Shown piece by piece: positions 34,150 through 45,062 of a DNA stretch of 64,000 bases. How positions within the stretch are numbered: the stretch's first letter is position 1; every line of letters begins with the position of its first letter. The stretch covers positions 1,167,858-1,231,857 of the forward strand of contig CAJINV010000014.1 in assembly GCA_905178155.1 (NCBI GenBank). Direction: 5' to 3'. Position numbers and translations under genes: made by a program. The stretch comes from Amoebophrya sp. A120. Taxonomy: Eukaryota; Sar; Dinophyceae; Syndiniales; Amoebophryaceae. The notes below the pieces were generated by a model. It searched no databases. It saw nothing but the letters and a program-made list of their open reading frames with translations, and had not been told where the DNA came from.

Positions 34150-34860
34150 TAGGGGGCGAGCCGGAGACGGTCTTAACAAGAATTGGCTGGCCGCAAGTGA
34201 CGACGAGAAGGAGCAGATGCGACGCGACTACAACGAGAAATTCTTGCCCAAGCAGGAAGCTGAGCGTACCAAACAAGTATCTCATGAAAACAAGGCAGAT
34301 CTCTCCTGGTAGAAAGTAAATGGCGCTGCCTCGCTCAGTTATGCGGACTGGCCATGACATTTTTAGTTGTGCCAGCAGTTGGCGGGCTCGGGCACTAGGT
34401 AGACAGCGACAGCACGTTGAGCATCTAACTGCAATAAGTACGACGCCACATTCAATGCCACTTGTGGAGTCGCAAATGCTGACGTCTCATGCAAACTTGG
34501 CTATGGTCATGTTAATCTTAATGACGCACAGTGGCGTCGGCGTCGCAGAGAAAAAGAATTTGTATTGCGTGATCGATGATTGCGATTGCCTCTCGGATGG
34601 CATTTGCGTGGCACAATGCCGGTTCTTGTTCGGACGTCCATGGATTCTACTGATGTCTTAGTCTTGCAGAGATAAAGAAGCAACCGCAACAGGCTTGTTT
34701 GTGATTCTCAAAGTACTCGACCTACTACGCCAGCGCGCCAGAAACTAGGAGTAGACTACTGTCTTCATCTTGATACAGTAAAGCGAAGGCTGCACAGAAG
34801 GTAGCCGACGCGGACCGGAATCTTCTCCGCGCAACGGGCAATTGAAGAAAACAAATTGGT
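34150..34860 (+). CDS. possible 3' exons of the preceding gene
   Basis: Two helical exon-like stretches: LNKNWLAASDDEKEQMRRDY with FLPKQEAERTKQ (about 34165-34280) and KAAQKVADADRNLLRATGN ending in a stop (about 34785-34845). The sequence between them is intron-like. Tentatively the end of the gene begun near 33203 or 31464. Confidence 0.3.
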
Positions 34861-35041
34861 GGATTCTAGTCGATCCACGTGGAAGGTACTTATTTTTATT
34901 TCTGTTTTAGCGCATGCGCATCAGAAGTAGTGCCGTGGCTTTCTGTGTGTTTCTTTTCACGTTTAAGGTGAAGTTTTGAGTCAAGTGTGCAAAATTCCAA
35001 TCCTGCGCGATCTTGTTGATTCCTCCTCAGGTGAGGCGGTT

Positions 35042-35100
35042 CCTGTACGTGTACTACTTCTATCGTTGTAAGACGAGTCTTATGACGATAGAAGTACAGG
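35042..35100. repeat. long near-perfect hairpin
   Basis: CCTGTAC, then CTTCTATCGT and TAAGAC, pair with GTCTTA, ACGATAGAAG and GTACAGG across a two-base loop; the left arm has an 8-base insertion and there is one two-base mismatch. Confidence 0.85.
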
Positions 35101-35104
35101 GGCG

Positions 35105-35137
35105 GACAGTCGCACTCTTTACACGACTGCGACTGTC
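35105..35137. repeat. hairpin, 10-bp stem
   Basis: GACAGTCGCA pairs with TGCGACTGTC over a 13-base loop, immediately after the larger hairpin. Confidence 0.85.
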
Positions 35138-36343
35138 TACCTGGCCAGATCCGAAACACTGAAATCCACACAGCATCAAGGGAGCGCCTCCACCTGCACC
35201 ACGCCTTTGCGATTTTTTTTCCTGAAGCGATACTGTAGCGGTACATTAAGATCGAGATCGTCCTTCATCCTGGAGAGAATTGGCACTATTGCGGGCGGAG
35301 TGGGACAGTCTGTGGCTTTCAGTGAAACATGACTGGTTCTGAATTCGAGTTTTTTTCTACTAATTTCATTGTTCCTGTGTTTCTTGTATCATTTTTTTTA
35401 CATTATCACTTTCTCTACCGTCGAAATCGTATTCTGGATCATCTTCGAATTAAAAATTGAACTTCTACTGTAACTATGTGACTACAAATTTTTGTTTAAC
35501 TAATCGAAAACGTAAGTACTTTCTTGGCTTGTTTGATGTAGATGCACTATATTCCACTTCACCTTCAGGTGTAGCAAATTATTTACGAACTGAGGCATTG
35601 CTTTGCTTTTTCTTCCCATTGGACAATTAAATTTTTTTGAGGGTACTTCTACAAAACTGTTACACTTTCGTGTTGATTAGCTTGCAGGAAGGGGTATTGG
35701 GGGTTGATTTGGTTTTCAGAAAAGTGGCATAGCAATTGTTTGATGGTCCTATTGTCGATCTTTATCTTGTTGAAAAATGGTGTCGCCTAGAACTTGAAGC
35801 GAACTCGTTGAACGCAGGTTGTTCCCAAAAAAGATAAAAACTTATTTTTCCTACAAGTGTTTGTGATTGATTTCCATTTCGCGATGGTTACTTGTAAGTA
35901 AAGGATAGAAAATGTTAACCCAAGAAACCCTCGGTCATCCTTCCGACAGTTGCTCGGTGGTCTGACCCTCAGTGTCATGCAACAGAACTTCCGTCGCAAT
36001 TTCGGTCCTCTTTGGACCGTACATGGTGGAGGAAGAACTGCGTCGTCGGTTTTCAAGACCTGCCAGGTTCCAGGTGCAAGACGCTTTCCAGAGTGAGTGG
36101 AGCCTTTGGTGCTAGGACGGCACGACTCTCCTTCGGTCTTTGCTTCTGTCTTTTTCCGTAGTCGGATTTGTTTCTATTCTCCGAAGGTACTACCTGGTTT
36201 CGGTTGGAAATATGTGATGGAATGGTCGGTCGGAGGTACTATGGCGATGTGATTAGCATCGTACCGTCGTCGACGTCGTGTCCCAGCCCGGTAATTTATT
36301 CGCAATTTTTTCCATGAAACCACACACAACCACGATCACTAAG

Positions 36344-36402
36344 TGATATTTCAGCTGCTCTGGCACTTCCCCTTCAGCAAAACTTAAAAAAAAACTAACT
36401 CT
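36344..36402 (+). repeat. 58-bp direct repeat, left copy
   Basis: Begins TGATATTTCAGCTGCTCTGG and runs through CACTTCCCCTTCAGC, AAAACTTAAAAAA and AACTCTA. Nearly identical to 38298-38355 and in the same orientation. Confidence 0.92.
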
Positions 36403-36654
36403 ACTGTTCGCCGGGACACACGCCGCCAGGGGCCCTGCGCTTGCCGGGACGGCCCCGCGGGTGCGTGGGTTTCCCGCCACCGCGAACCCAGCATGGCCGC
36501 CGACGGGGGCCGCGGCCGCTTCTTTTTTGTTCGCCCCGGCTTTTTTTTTTGCTGACTTTGCAGAAAAAATGCCCGGAAACGGGAAAAAAAGGGCCCCCCG
36601 AAAGCCCAGGCGCCCGGGGTGCCGGCCCCGCCAAAGGGGGCGGAGAGACCACTT

Positions 36655-36945
36655 CGCGCTTTTTTTTGCCGTTTTCGCAGTTTTTTTCGCGTTTTGCCGC
36701 TTTTTTTGCTGTGTTTTGCGTATTTTTTTGCGTTTTGCCGGGCATCATTCGAGCTCGCCGGCTCCCCCCAGCCAATGGCAGGCGAACTTGTTCTCCAACA
36801 ATTGGCGGGAGGAAACTCGACCGAAAACCGGGAAAACACGAAAAAAAGAAGCAAAACGCGAAAAAAAGCTGCAAAAAACGCGAAAAAAAGCTGCAAAACG
36901 CGAAAAAAAGCTGCGAAATCGGCAAAAAAAGCGCGGGGCGGTCTC
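36655..36945. repeat. inverted arrays of a roughly 20-bp T-run/A-run unit
   Basis: The left arm (36655-36742) repeats GCAGTTTTTTTCGCGTTTTG-like words; the right arm (36819-36935) repeats the complement (CGCGAAAAAAAGCTGCAAAA). They would fold back over an 80-bp spacer. ORFs here (Lys/Arg-rich or Phe-rich) are by-products of the repeat. Confidence 0.85.
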
Positions 36946-37110
36946 TTGAAATTCCACAAGCAGCGCGCGCCTGTTCCGCGTCGCAGCCAGGCGGAACCTG
37001 GTTGCCACCTAGGAGGCCGAAGCTGGAGCTTACGCCAAGCCTACGTCGTTCGAACTGGGTGTAAAGATTCGGAGTAAAAATCTCCGGCAAAATCGGAACC
37101 GCGGGAAAAA

Positions 37111-37418
37111 AAATCTCCGGCAAAAGCTGGAAACGCGAAAAACCCTAAGTGGAATCTAAGTCAAACCTAAGTCAAACCTAAGTAAAACCTAAGTCAAACC
37201 TAAGTGAATCCGCATGGTATGGCCTAGGTTTCACTTAGGTTTCACTTAGGTTCCACTTAGGTTTCACTTAGGTTTCACTTAGGGTTTCACTCGGGTTCCA
37301 GTTTTTTTCACTTAGGTTTCACTTAGGTTCGACTTAGGTTCGACTTAGGTTCCACCTAGGTCTCATCTAGGTCTCACTTGGGATGGTTTTTCCGGATTTC
37401 CAGCTTTTGCCGGAGATT
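37111..37418. repeat. fold-back element with CCTAAGT / ACTTAGG arrays
   Basis: Outer 23-bp arms (AAATCTCCGGC then AAAAGCTGGAAA) at 37111-37133 and complementary at about 37397-37418 are a perfect inverted pair. Inside, an AACCTAAGTCA array (to about 37212) faces an array of TTTCACTTAGG (37225-37380) in opposite direction. Confidence 0.88.
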
Positions 37419-37429
37419 TTTACCGTCGA

Positions 37430-37535
37430 AAAAAGCAAAAAAAGTCGCAAACGGAAGAAAAAAAATCGCAAACGGAGGAAAAAAAGTCATAAACCGAAGA
37501 AAAAAAGCCGCAAACTGGAGGAAAAAAGGCGCCTC
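37430..37535. repeat. A-run array, roughly 20-bp period
   Basis: GTCGCAAACGGAAGAAAAAA-type unit repeated about four times next to the fold-back element; same composition as the right arm at 36819-36935. Confidence 0.7.
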
Positions 37536-37605
37536 AATGCCAGGAAGTGGCGGCTCGGGTTCGTTGCTATCTTTGCCCAAACAAGAGGAAAAGTCGCAAA
37601 AGTTT

Positions 37606-37731
37606 CAGCCCCCGTTCGTGGGGGAAGGATGCAGCTGGCTGTGACCGTAGTGCCACCGTGTAAACGGCGTCGAGCGACGGCAGTAGGTGGGCAGCCAGTT
37701 TGTTCTCTCTCCCGCAGGCGGGCGCTGGGGC
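37606..37731. mobile_element. MITE-like inverted-repeat element, copy 1
   Basis: CAGCCCCCGTTCGTGGGGGA at left, complementary GCTGGGGC with CTCCCGCAGGCGG at right, and GGCTGTGACCGTAGTGCCA inside. About 126 bp. No coding capacity. Confidence 0.72.
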
Positions 37732-37780
37732 GCTATTTTGCAACTTTTCCAAAAGGGAGTGGAAATGTCGCAACAAATCC

Positions 37781-37914
37781 AGCTCCCGCGCGCGGGGGAA
37801 AGAACAAAATGGCTGCGGCCGTAGCGCCAACGTGTAACTAAGCGCTGGCTGCCACACGACGGCACTACGTTGGCAGCCATTTTGTTCTTTCTCCCGCAAG
37901 GGGGGGCTGGGGCT
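37781..37914. mobile_element. MITE-like inverted-repeat element, copy 2
   Basis: Terminal inverted repeats of about 35 bp (AGCTCCCGCGCGCGGGGGAA, then AGAACAAAATGGCTG; right end CAGCCATTTTGTTCT then TTCTCCCGC). About 134 bp, 50 bp after copy 1 and in the same arrangement. Arms match better than in copy 1. Confidence 0.8.
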
Positions 37915-38297
37915 TGTGCGAATTCCCCAAAAGCAAGAGTAGCAAACGGCCCAGCTCTTCTCCAGTGCAAACGCCGCGCAAGGAATCTCATCGCGCGGTG
38001 TCTCTTTTTGTTCTTTGCCCCGCTATGTCCCTGATTCGCAGGCGCGATTTTGCGCCGAGCCGTTGTCGCGAGGTTCATTTGTGTTGGGTCTAGTCTATGC
38101 TGGTTGGCATGATGGAAAGAAGACCGATGGAAATGTGCAGAACGCATCAAAATGCCATCGGTCTACGTATGGCAACCCAACATAATCAGAACAGAGTCCA
38201 GATATCAATCGGCTTTTGGAGCGAAACACGAGGGGACTACACTTAGGAATCACTTAGGCCAAATGGTCCTTTATTGAGAAAGTCCACTAGTAATAAA

Positions 38298-38355
38298 TGA
38301 TATTTCAGCTGCTCTGGCACTTCCCCTTCAGCAAAACTTAAAAAAAACCAACTCT
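38298..38355 (+). repeat. 58-bp direct repeat, right copy
   Basis: Same sequence as 36344-36402 with few differences, 1954 bp downstream. The pair brackets the whole fold-back/MITE block. Confidence 0.92.
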
Positions 38356-38521
38356 AGAATCATTTTTATGTGTACTTACTATGAGCTTGAGCCAGCGCCA
38401 CAAATTATTGCGATGAGGCAGCCCCGATTTTTTCTTTGTGTGATGCAGGTTGCACCTCCACCTAGTGGCAGCAACTTCTCATTTTCATCACGTCTTGTAC
38501 TCAAGTCTAGGTAGTTGACAA

Positions 38522-40813
38522 GTGTGGCAAGGCGAGGCAGTCTTCCCTCTGATCAACGTGAAAGGTGCATCTCCGGTGCCCATCATGCTTCGTTTCTCCG
38601 ATCATGTTGTCCTCCGGCTCCAGCAAGGTCCTCGTACAACTATGATCCGCCGCAGCAGTTCGAAGCCCGCCTCTGCTCCAACCAGGACGTCGGCGTCGCG
38701 ATTGCCGTTTGTCTGCCCGGCTCTTTCCTACTTTTTCAACTGTCGTGGCGCGCATGAACGACTGTTTTTCTTCTTTCTCCTACTCAGCTCCGCAGGAAAC
38801 ACCATCAGGGACATCTGGTTTTTTCAGGATGCAAAAAACCCAGTGAGGATGACACTCGGCGTCGAGGGAACGCGAACGAAAAGTTCTCGTGCGGACCTTC
38901 AAGATGAAGGAGTTGTCATCATTCTCCCAGACGGGGAAGAAGATGTTATTTTCCGCGATGACGAACGTTCGGAAAGAACTTCGGAAGATGCAGCGCGCGA
39001 AGCCGTGGAGGACGTCCCTTGGGATCAGGAGGATCAACTTGGCGGAACGAAGCGAAGACAAGGCGAGCTGTCGAAACGAGAGGACGGTCACGACGGCGAA
39101 AAGTTCAAAAATCCAGCGCAGTTCAGTACTAGAATAAGTGCGGTCGCAGTTGCAGGGGGTGGCAGTGAGAAAACATCAACAGCTATTTCCACATCGGGAG
39201 AAATATTGCCTCCCTCGACCCTGGTGGAAGAAGGGTGCATCGGCGGAGGTGGCGGCTCTAGTGCAGGTGGAGTGCTGTCTAGTACTACTCAACCCGCGCC
39301 AAAGCTGAAACCACCGGCTGCAACTCCGAGTACAACCGGAGTTGCCGGCGCACAACAAGCGGCAGTGCCAGCATCTGGGAGTTCCTCTGCAGCAGCAGCA
39401 GGGGCTGGAGCGATCGCGCATCAACCGGTACTGCAACCTGCAAGTCCTCCTGCTGCGCAGCAGCAGCAGCAGGGCCCGCAACGTGTAGCGGCGCAGCTTG
39501 GGGCGGTAGGTGGTCCAGCCGCACAAACACCCCCAATGGCGACGGGCGCGGCGGGTCAACATCAACCTGCGGCAGGACAAGTTGTGGCCGCATCCGCTGC
39601 GGCAGCAGCTTCGCCGGAAATTGGTCCAACGCAGAAAGCTGTGGAAGAAATGCAGCGAGAGGTGACTGAAGCGGTGACGAAGCAGATCAATCGGCCGAAA
39701 TTGGAGCTCGTTGACTTGCGATCCGGGACGGTACCGGAGAAAGAGGAAGAGCTTCGAGAAAATTTTCTAACGGCCATCGCGAAGCAGGCTGAACGTGGCG
39801 CGGACAAGAACAAGCTCTCGCAGTTGATTGCAAAAGCAAAAAATGAACTCGAGGCCTACGAGGTCTGGGTTATGCACGTGTGAAAAAAGTTGCATGCAGC
39901 TCTACACCGAGATGAGCGACCAACAGCAAATACTGAGTATTTTCGAAGAGAGGCAATGCTGTGGTCATGACCTCATGCATCACTCCACAGCATTCCTATA
40001 TTATTAAGTAAACGGAAAAACAAAAAACTGTGGTAGTGGTTCTGGACTTGGAGGTAGTCCCTTGCCTCGACTCTATTTCTCGGCTGTAGTTGGTCTGCTT
40101 CTTATTTTGCGGGTGTGCTGTGGCAGCGCAATTTTTTTTCCGGGATATCGCTAGCGGCCGCATTTCAGATAGAGAGGCTGGCGTTCCTTGTCCAGTTGGA
40201 GCGCGTCCTGCCGGACCGGGCGTCTGAATTTCGAAGCATTGCAATGAAGCAGCTGGACGGCGATATCGTGCCGAAACGACTTGCACTCTCGCGGGAGTGG
40301 CACAACATGCTGATCGACGATTTCCAAGCGAAAAAACCGGCGACTCAGATTGCAAACATAAGATTGGCCGCTCTACGGAAGACGGAGCAAGAGTTGGAGG
40401 CCAAGGCTGATGCGATCGTGGCAGAACTGGGCAGCGTTCAGGAGAGAGCTGACCCGTCTGCATTCCTCTCGTTGACCGCAGATCATGTAATTGATCGGCA
40501 ATCGCTCGCACAACTGGAACAATCGGCGGACGGAACTTGGAATGTGGACCACATTGAACCGATTGATCCAAAAAATTATGATGCGGAAGAGTTTTCGCGT
40601 GTGCCGAAAGCGGAGCAAGGGATTCTCAACAAGGCTGAATCTCCTGTCTTCTCTGACGAGAGCCAAAAAGCTGAAGCGCAACCGCAAGAAGATGCGCAGG
40701 GCCAGGGGAAGGACGAGGAAGACGAACTGAAGACCAAACGCGCTGCCGGCGAGCGGGGTGGTGGACGAGACGGGGTTGGATCGCCGGCCCGGCGCTTCCT
40801 GCAAACGGCCTGA
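38522..40813 (+). CDS. Ala/Gln/Pro-rich protein with N-terminal hydrophobic segment, unknown (up to 661 aa)
   Basis: Exons 38522-39862 and 40169-40813 total 1986 nt, in frame; the intron 39863-40168 is GT-AG (tac gag / ata gag). Two in-frame starts are possible, 38522 (MWQGEAVFPLINVKG) and 38642 (MIRRSSSKPASAP). The hydrophobic run ERLFFFFLLLSSAGN could act as a signal anchor. The middle (39180-39620) is disordered Ala/Gly/Pro/Gln, including AAQQQQQGPQ. The second exon looks helical: IERLAFLVQLERVLPDRASE and KTEQELEAKADAIVAELGSV, then an acidic tail. No family recognised. Confidence 0.7.
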
Positions 40814-41773
40814 GGGGCCGTGGTGGAAGGGTTTTTTTAACATAGCATTTTTGAAATATTAACTTTGTTTTGCATAAATCGAAATTTATTCCAAGTAAAA
40901 CTCGTGGAGCGCCATGGCCATGCAGTTTTTACGAAGTTGAAGTTGAAAAAGTTTGAGGTAAGTAAGGTAGTTTTACATTGTTTCCAGTCCTTAAGGGTAT
41001 TGCTATTGTAACGAATTTCATGAAGAGAAAACCGATCGATAAGAGCCATAATTGAAATGCAACCAACACCAAGTTTATTTGTAGATGGCATTGCAATTAC
41101 TTTACATTTACAGCCATCGAATTACATCGATGGAGAATTTGTAGGTAGACCTTTTTCGAAGCATCTGTAGCGATTGACACGCGCTTGCACCACGAGCCTT
41201 TCCCCTGAGCCTGAAAGGCACTCAAACTCTTCTTAACTGTATCGGCAGTAAAAAAGATATTTGGCTTTCTAGAGTGTGCTGTGTTCACCGAAGGCTTTTT
41301 GCTGCAGACCCCGAAGAGGAAAACCGAAAGAGGAGACGAGAGCGAAAATACAATCGTTTTGGATTACTTGACTAGTACGAGCGGAAAGATGGCACAATGG
41401 CCGGATCGGAACAAGTGAACAATTATGATAAAGAGTGAAGATACTATGTCAAAAAAAGACCTGCGCATCTGAGAGTAGCGCTGAACGCTGTTGGAGCGAT
41501 TTGTAGTGGAGGTTGCATCCTCGGGTCGTTTTACTTCATTGCTGTTCTACTCCTTTCGTCGATTGATCGATACATACTGCCTTACGCGAGACTATCGTAT
41601 TGCAGAGTCCGCTTTTGGGAGCTACGTGCTAGTCTGTAGCAACTCGAACTGCCACTGCCACAGAAAAAAATCTTATGGCGCCGTCTCGTCTATTGTGCTG
41701 AAATTCCACCTCCATTTTCACCATGCCGTAGTTTTTTTTTCTTGAAAGAAGAACCACTGGAACAACCGAAAAA
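40814..41773. other. intergenic stretch
   Basis: About 960 bp, no supported gene. Contains T-rich tracts just before 41774, probably leader of the RIIa gene. Confidence 0.55.
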
Positions 41774-42482
41774 ATGGACGTCACCAAGGAGCGCATTTAC
41801 TGCGCCGAGCAAATCAAGGTCCCAGATGACCTGCCTAACATCATGAAGGGTATAGAACGAAATTTCTTTTGCAGCTTTCTAGTCGAAAAACGTGATGAAA
41901 GTGCATGATTCTAACTACCTTTACTTTCATCTGACAGTCGTGGCAATATTACTCTTCTTAAATGTTGATCTTCAACAAAAACACAGACTACACCAAGGAG
42001 CTGATCAAGAGCAACCCGGTGGGCTATGAGTCGAGAATGAGACGTTACCTGCGTACAGTTGTTTCACATTGATTTTCATGCATGCTTGTATGACCGAACC
42101 CGAACCCGATGATAAAAGATGCCGAGGTTGATGTTCTTGCTCTGCCAGGACCAGGAGCAGGAGCAGGACCACACTACAATACTTATCTATGAGCAAGACC
42201 AAGACAAATGTGAAACTACAGTTGGTAAAGCTTTTTTCTCCCGCATACGAAGGGGGAGACCGGAGACGTTGCCAAGAAGAAGATCTACGAGTGGAGTCTT
42301 GAGTATAGTTTTAAACACGATTGATAAAAATTCTTCGCACGAGCGACGATGTTGGACTTCTGATGTCGGCATAATCTTCGCAAGCTGGACAATTTTTGTT
42401 ATGCGTAAACGCAAAACTTACGAATCCAATCCTGTCTAGGTACTTCAAGAAGAAGCTCGGTGAGAAGCCTATCGTGCCGTAA
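41774..42482 (+). CDS. small RIIa (R2D2) domain protein, probably axonemal
   Basis: Exons 41774-41849, 41987-42024, 42253-42302 and 42440-42482 total 207 nt (68 aa), in frame. The protein reads IKVPDDLPNIMKDYTKELI, then KKKIYEWSLEYFKKKL, the two helices of the RIIa dimerization/docking fold (cAMP-dependent kinase RII alpha, ropporin, SPA17, radial-spoke RSP7/RSP11). The LP-x-hydrophobic-LK-x-YTK signature is clear. Such stand-alone modules usually anchor AKAP-type helices in radial spokes or the fibrous sheath, so a flagellar role is inferred. Introns 41850-41986 and 42303-42439 are GT-AG; 42025-42252 is an introner. The exact residues at the introner junction (VGGET) depend on its placement. 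Confidence 0.82.
42025..42252. mobile_element. introner, TATGAG / CGCATA ends
   Basis: Left end TATGAGTCGAGAATGAG, right end CTTTTTTCTCCCGCATA; subterminal CAGTTGTTTCACATT and AATGTGAAACTACAGTTG are inverted. No clear target repeat. Removal keeps frame. Interior has a short CAGGAGCAGGAGCAGGA run. Confidence 0.68.
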
Positions 42483-43300
42483 GCGGCACCATGATACCAG
42501 CCAAGAGGATGGCGTCAGAAAGCAGGATGAAAACAGGACGACAAGAACGGCGACAAAACGCTGTAGAAGAGGGTGCGCAGTGTATTTGGCGTAGCGGCGA
42601 GGAGACGGGACTGAGAGTAAGCACGACGTGCCGAGAGTTAGGAACAGAGCAGATGAAAGTACGATGACGACAAAAAACTGCTTAGCGGCGACACGTGTCG
42701 TTCTTGATGGTTTCTCTCTAACATGATTTCCTAGCCTAGATTCGTCTTCTTGTTGTGCTATGGTCAGTTGTCGTCCAGAATAAGAATTGCCATTGCTTTA
42801 TTACAATATTGACTTGAGAAGTACTCCGTGTCCGTACGCAAAAGACCAAAAGTCAGAGGGCTCTCTCTTCTAGAAAAGTTCGATGGAGCTTGACGTCACC
42901 CAGATGAATGTTGTGTTACCATTTCTTGTTGCAAAACAGAACTGCTGTGATTAGTTTGGAAGAAAATTAAGTATTTTAAAGAAAAATTGTCACCGCCAGT
43001 GACGATAAAATAAGGGAAACCGGGTTTGCCGGGAAGCTAGTGGACGGTCGACGACAAGAAACGCGTTTTGACGGCACAAAAAGATTGTTCACGTGTTTGA
43101 AGTGGTTTCACCTATTGAGGTGATCTTTTATTTTGCGCTTTTGCGAATGAGGTTTCATGGCTGAGAGCGCAAGCGGGAGAGGAAGACCTCTCTGCAAAAA
43201 GACCGGGACGAGCTAGTGTAGATGAGAGGGCGTTTGTTCTTTTTTGGTACTACGCACTGCTCTTTCTGCATGTTGATGTTCGTTTTGCTTCAAGTTTAAC
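42483..43300. other. intergenic stretch
   Basis: About 800 bp after the RIIa gene; no gene or repeat recognised. Confidence 0.55.
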
Positions 43301-44760
43301 CTCGACAAGAAATGCTGCGGAGTGTTGCTCCTTGTAGAAGCCAGGAACGAACAAGAAAATCAAAATCATGGCTCGTGCAGATCGGAGAGAATGCGTGTGC
43401 GGTGGCGGGGGTTCATGCCGCAGAGGAGCGGGCGAATTCTCTGCCGGGTGGGTATCCATCTCTGCCGGGCCAGTGTGCAAGCGGGTGCGGGCCGGTGCTG
43501 CCTTGCCTTCCCGGGCGGCTTCTGTGCGCCAGTCTTTCCACAGACTAGTCGCCGTCCTGGCTGCTGCAAGCAAGTGAGAGGGGGCAGCCGATGCCTTAGC
43601 ATCGGCACCCGAGGGAGCAGCAAGCCAGCCGGCGCGCTCGCTTGCATCAGCCTGCCCGCTGCCCGAGGCGCATGAACGGCCGGGGCATCGCCGCGCAACC
43701 TATGTATTACTTTCCTGCCAAGATCATTCACCGAGCGGCCCGCGTCCGGGCACATTCCGCGCCAGTTTCCGGCCGAGGTGAGGGCTCCGCTGACCTGGGC
43801 CGCGGGCCTGTTCGCCCTGGCCGAGGTGTGGGGCCTGCAGTTCGCTGGGAGCATTATGCGGCCCGTGGCGAACTGGGAAACCGGCGCAGTATGGTGCGTC
43901 CGGTGTGTCGCCCTGTTTGTGTTATTTTTCCCGGAAGAGATGAGCTCGCATGGCCGGCCCTGCTTTCCGTCATTCTTTCAGTTTCCTCTGAATCTACAAA
44001 AATAAGGCCACGCGCTCTGCGCTCCCAATCACCACAGCGCGCGCGCCACCTCGAGCCACCTTCATACTCGCAGCGCGCAGGCGGCTTGCGTTGCAAGCCG
44101 CGGCCGGGCGGGCCGTGTCGAGTTGCCCGGCTGTGGCCGCCCGCGTGCTGTTTTAGATAGCAGCCCGGGCGGGCACGCCACGAAACAAGTCGCACTTATT
44201 TTCTATTCAGCTTCGGAATCAGAATGCAAGAACGCCAAAAAGCGTTTGCGTGTGTTATATATAAGTAGCGCGGCGCGCTTTCAGCCTTGCGACCGCTCCG
44301 GGGCGGGCCCTGCGCGCTCTTTCTATTGGGCGCGCGGGGCCATCGTGGTCTTCCGTGCTTGCCTCCCCGGCCGGCGGCCTTGCTTCCCCTTTGGCGCCTG
44401 CTCGGCATATCCCCAGGCCTTGCAAGCGGGCTGCGCGCGCCGGCTGCCGGCGCGCGGGCTCATCCGCACTGGGGCGACGCGGCAGAGGCAAGTCGCTGCC
44501 CATTTTACAAATGTCTTCGGCGCGGGGATTGGCGGTCGCCGTAGCTCGTAATGCGCCCGCCCACGAAATGTTGGGCCTGTAACGTGGACCTCTTTTCCTT
44601 GGTCCCGCAATCGGTCGCTGAGTTTTCACCGGGCCCGCGTGTTCCTTCCGTCCAGACTTGCAGCATGCGTGCCGGTGCCGCAACATGCCGGGGAGCGAGC
44701 AGACGTCAGATGAGCAGAGAAGTGCCGCCGGCGCACGGTCGTCTCTGTGTGTTCGATGAG
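43300..44760. other. GC-rich island without a supported gene
   Basis: Base composition rises sharply compared with both flanks, with many GGC/GCC words (GGCCGCGGGCC, CGGCCGGGCGGGCC). Many overlapping ORFs exist on both strands, as expected from high GC, and none has recognisable content. A perfect hairpin GCCGATGC-CTTA-GCATCGGC sits at 43587-43606. Confidence 0.6.
43587..43606. repeat. perfect 8-bp-stem hairpin
   Basis: GCCGATGC and GCATCGGC around a CTTA loop inside the GC-rich island. Confidence 0.85.
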
Positions 44761-45062
44761 TAGTGCCATGGTGCTGTGTCGAACTCCTGCTGATGCTACA
44801 AATGGATTGAGGGAGGTTCACCACTGACGTCCATTTTCTGTGCCTAGTTATTCCGGCCATCCGTGAGCGAGCAGTAGATCGATGCACCACCGGGACCTGG
44901 TGAGCGAAGAACGTAAGCGACCGACAGGCTGAGTGAACAGCTATCCATTTCCTTTGCATGATCAGTTAAGTTGTCTTGCGTCTGCTTCGCGTGTTGGTCT
45001 CTCTGTACAAAAGAACGACCAAAAGCACTACAATCAAAAAACGTGTTGCGCGATCATCTCCA

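Larger units (their letters stand above)
34861..36343. other. AT-rich intergenic stretch with two hairpins
   Basis: About 1.5 kb, strongly AT-rich from 35340 to 35900, no supported gene. It contains the hairpins at 35042-35100 and 35105-35137. Confidence 0.6.

Noticed and set aside
36384-37123. ORFs with Phe-rich or Lys-rich repeats
   Set aside because: They follow the 20-bp T-run/A-run repeat period and flip character with strand; not protein genes.
37140-37390. Possible interstitial telomere
   Set aside because: The unit TTTCACTTAGG is not the TTTAGGG-type telomere repeat and the two arrays face each other.
36344-38355. LTR retrotransposon reading of the direct-repeat pair
   Set aside because: The repeats are only 58 bp and no reverse transcriptase, integrase or gag-like frame lies between them.
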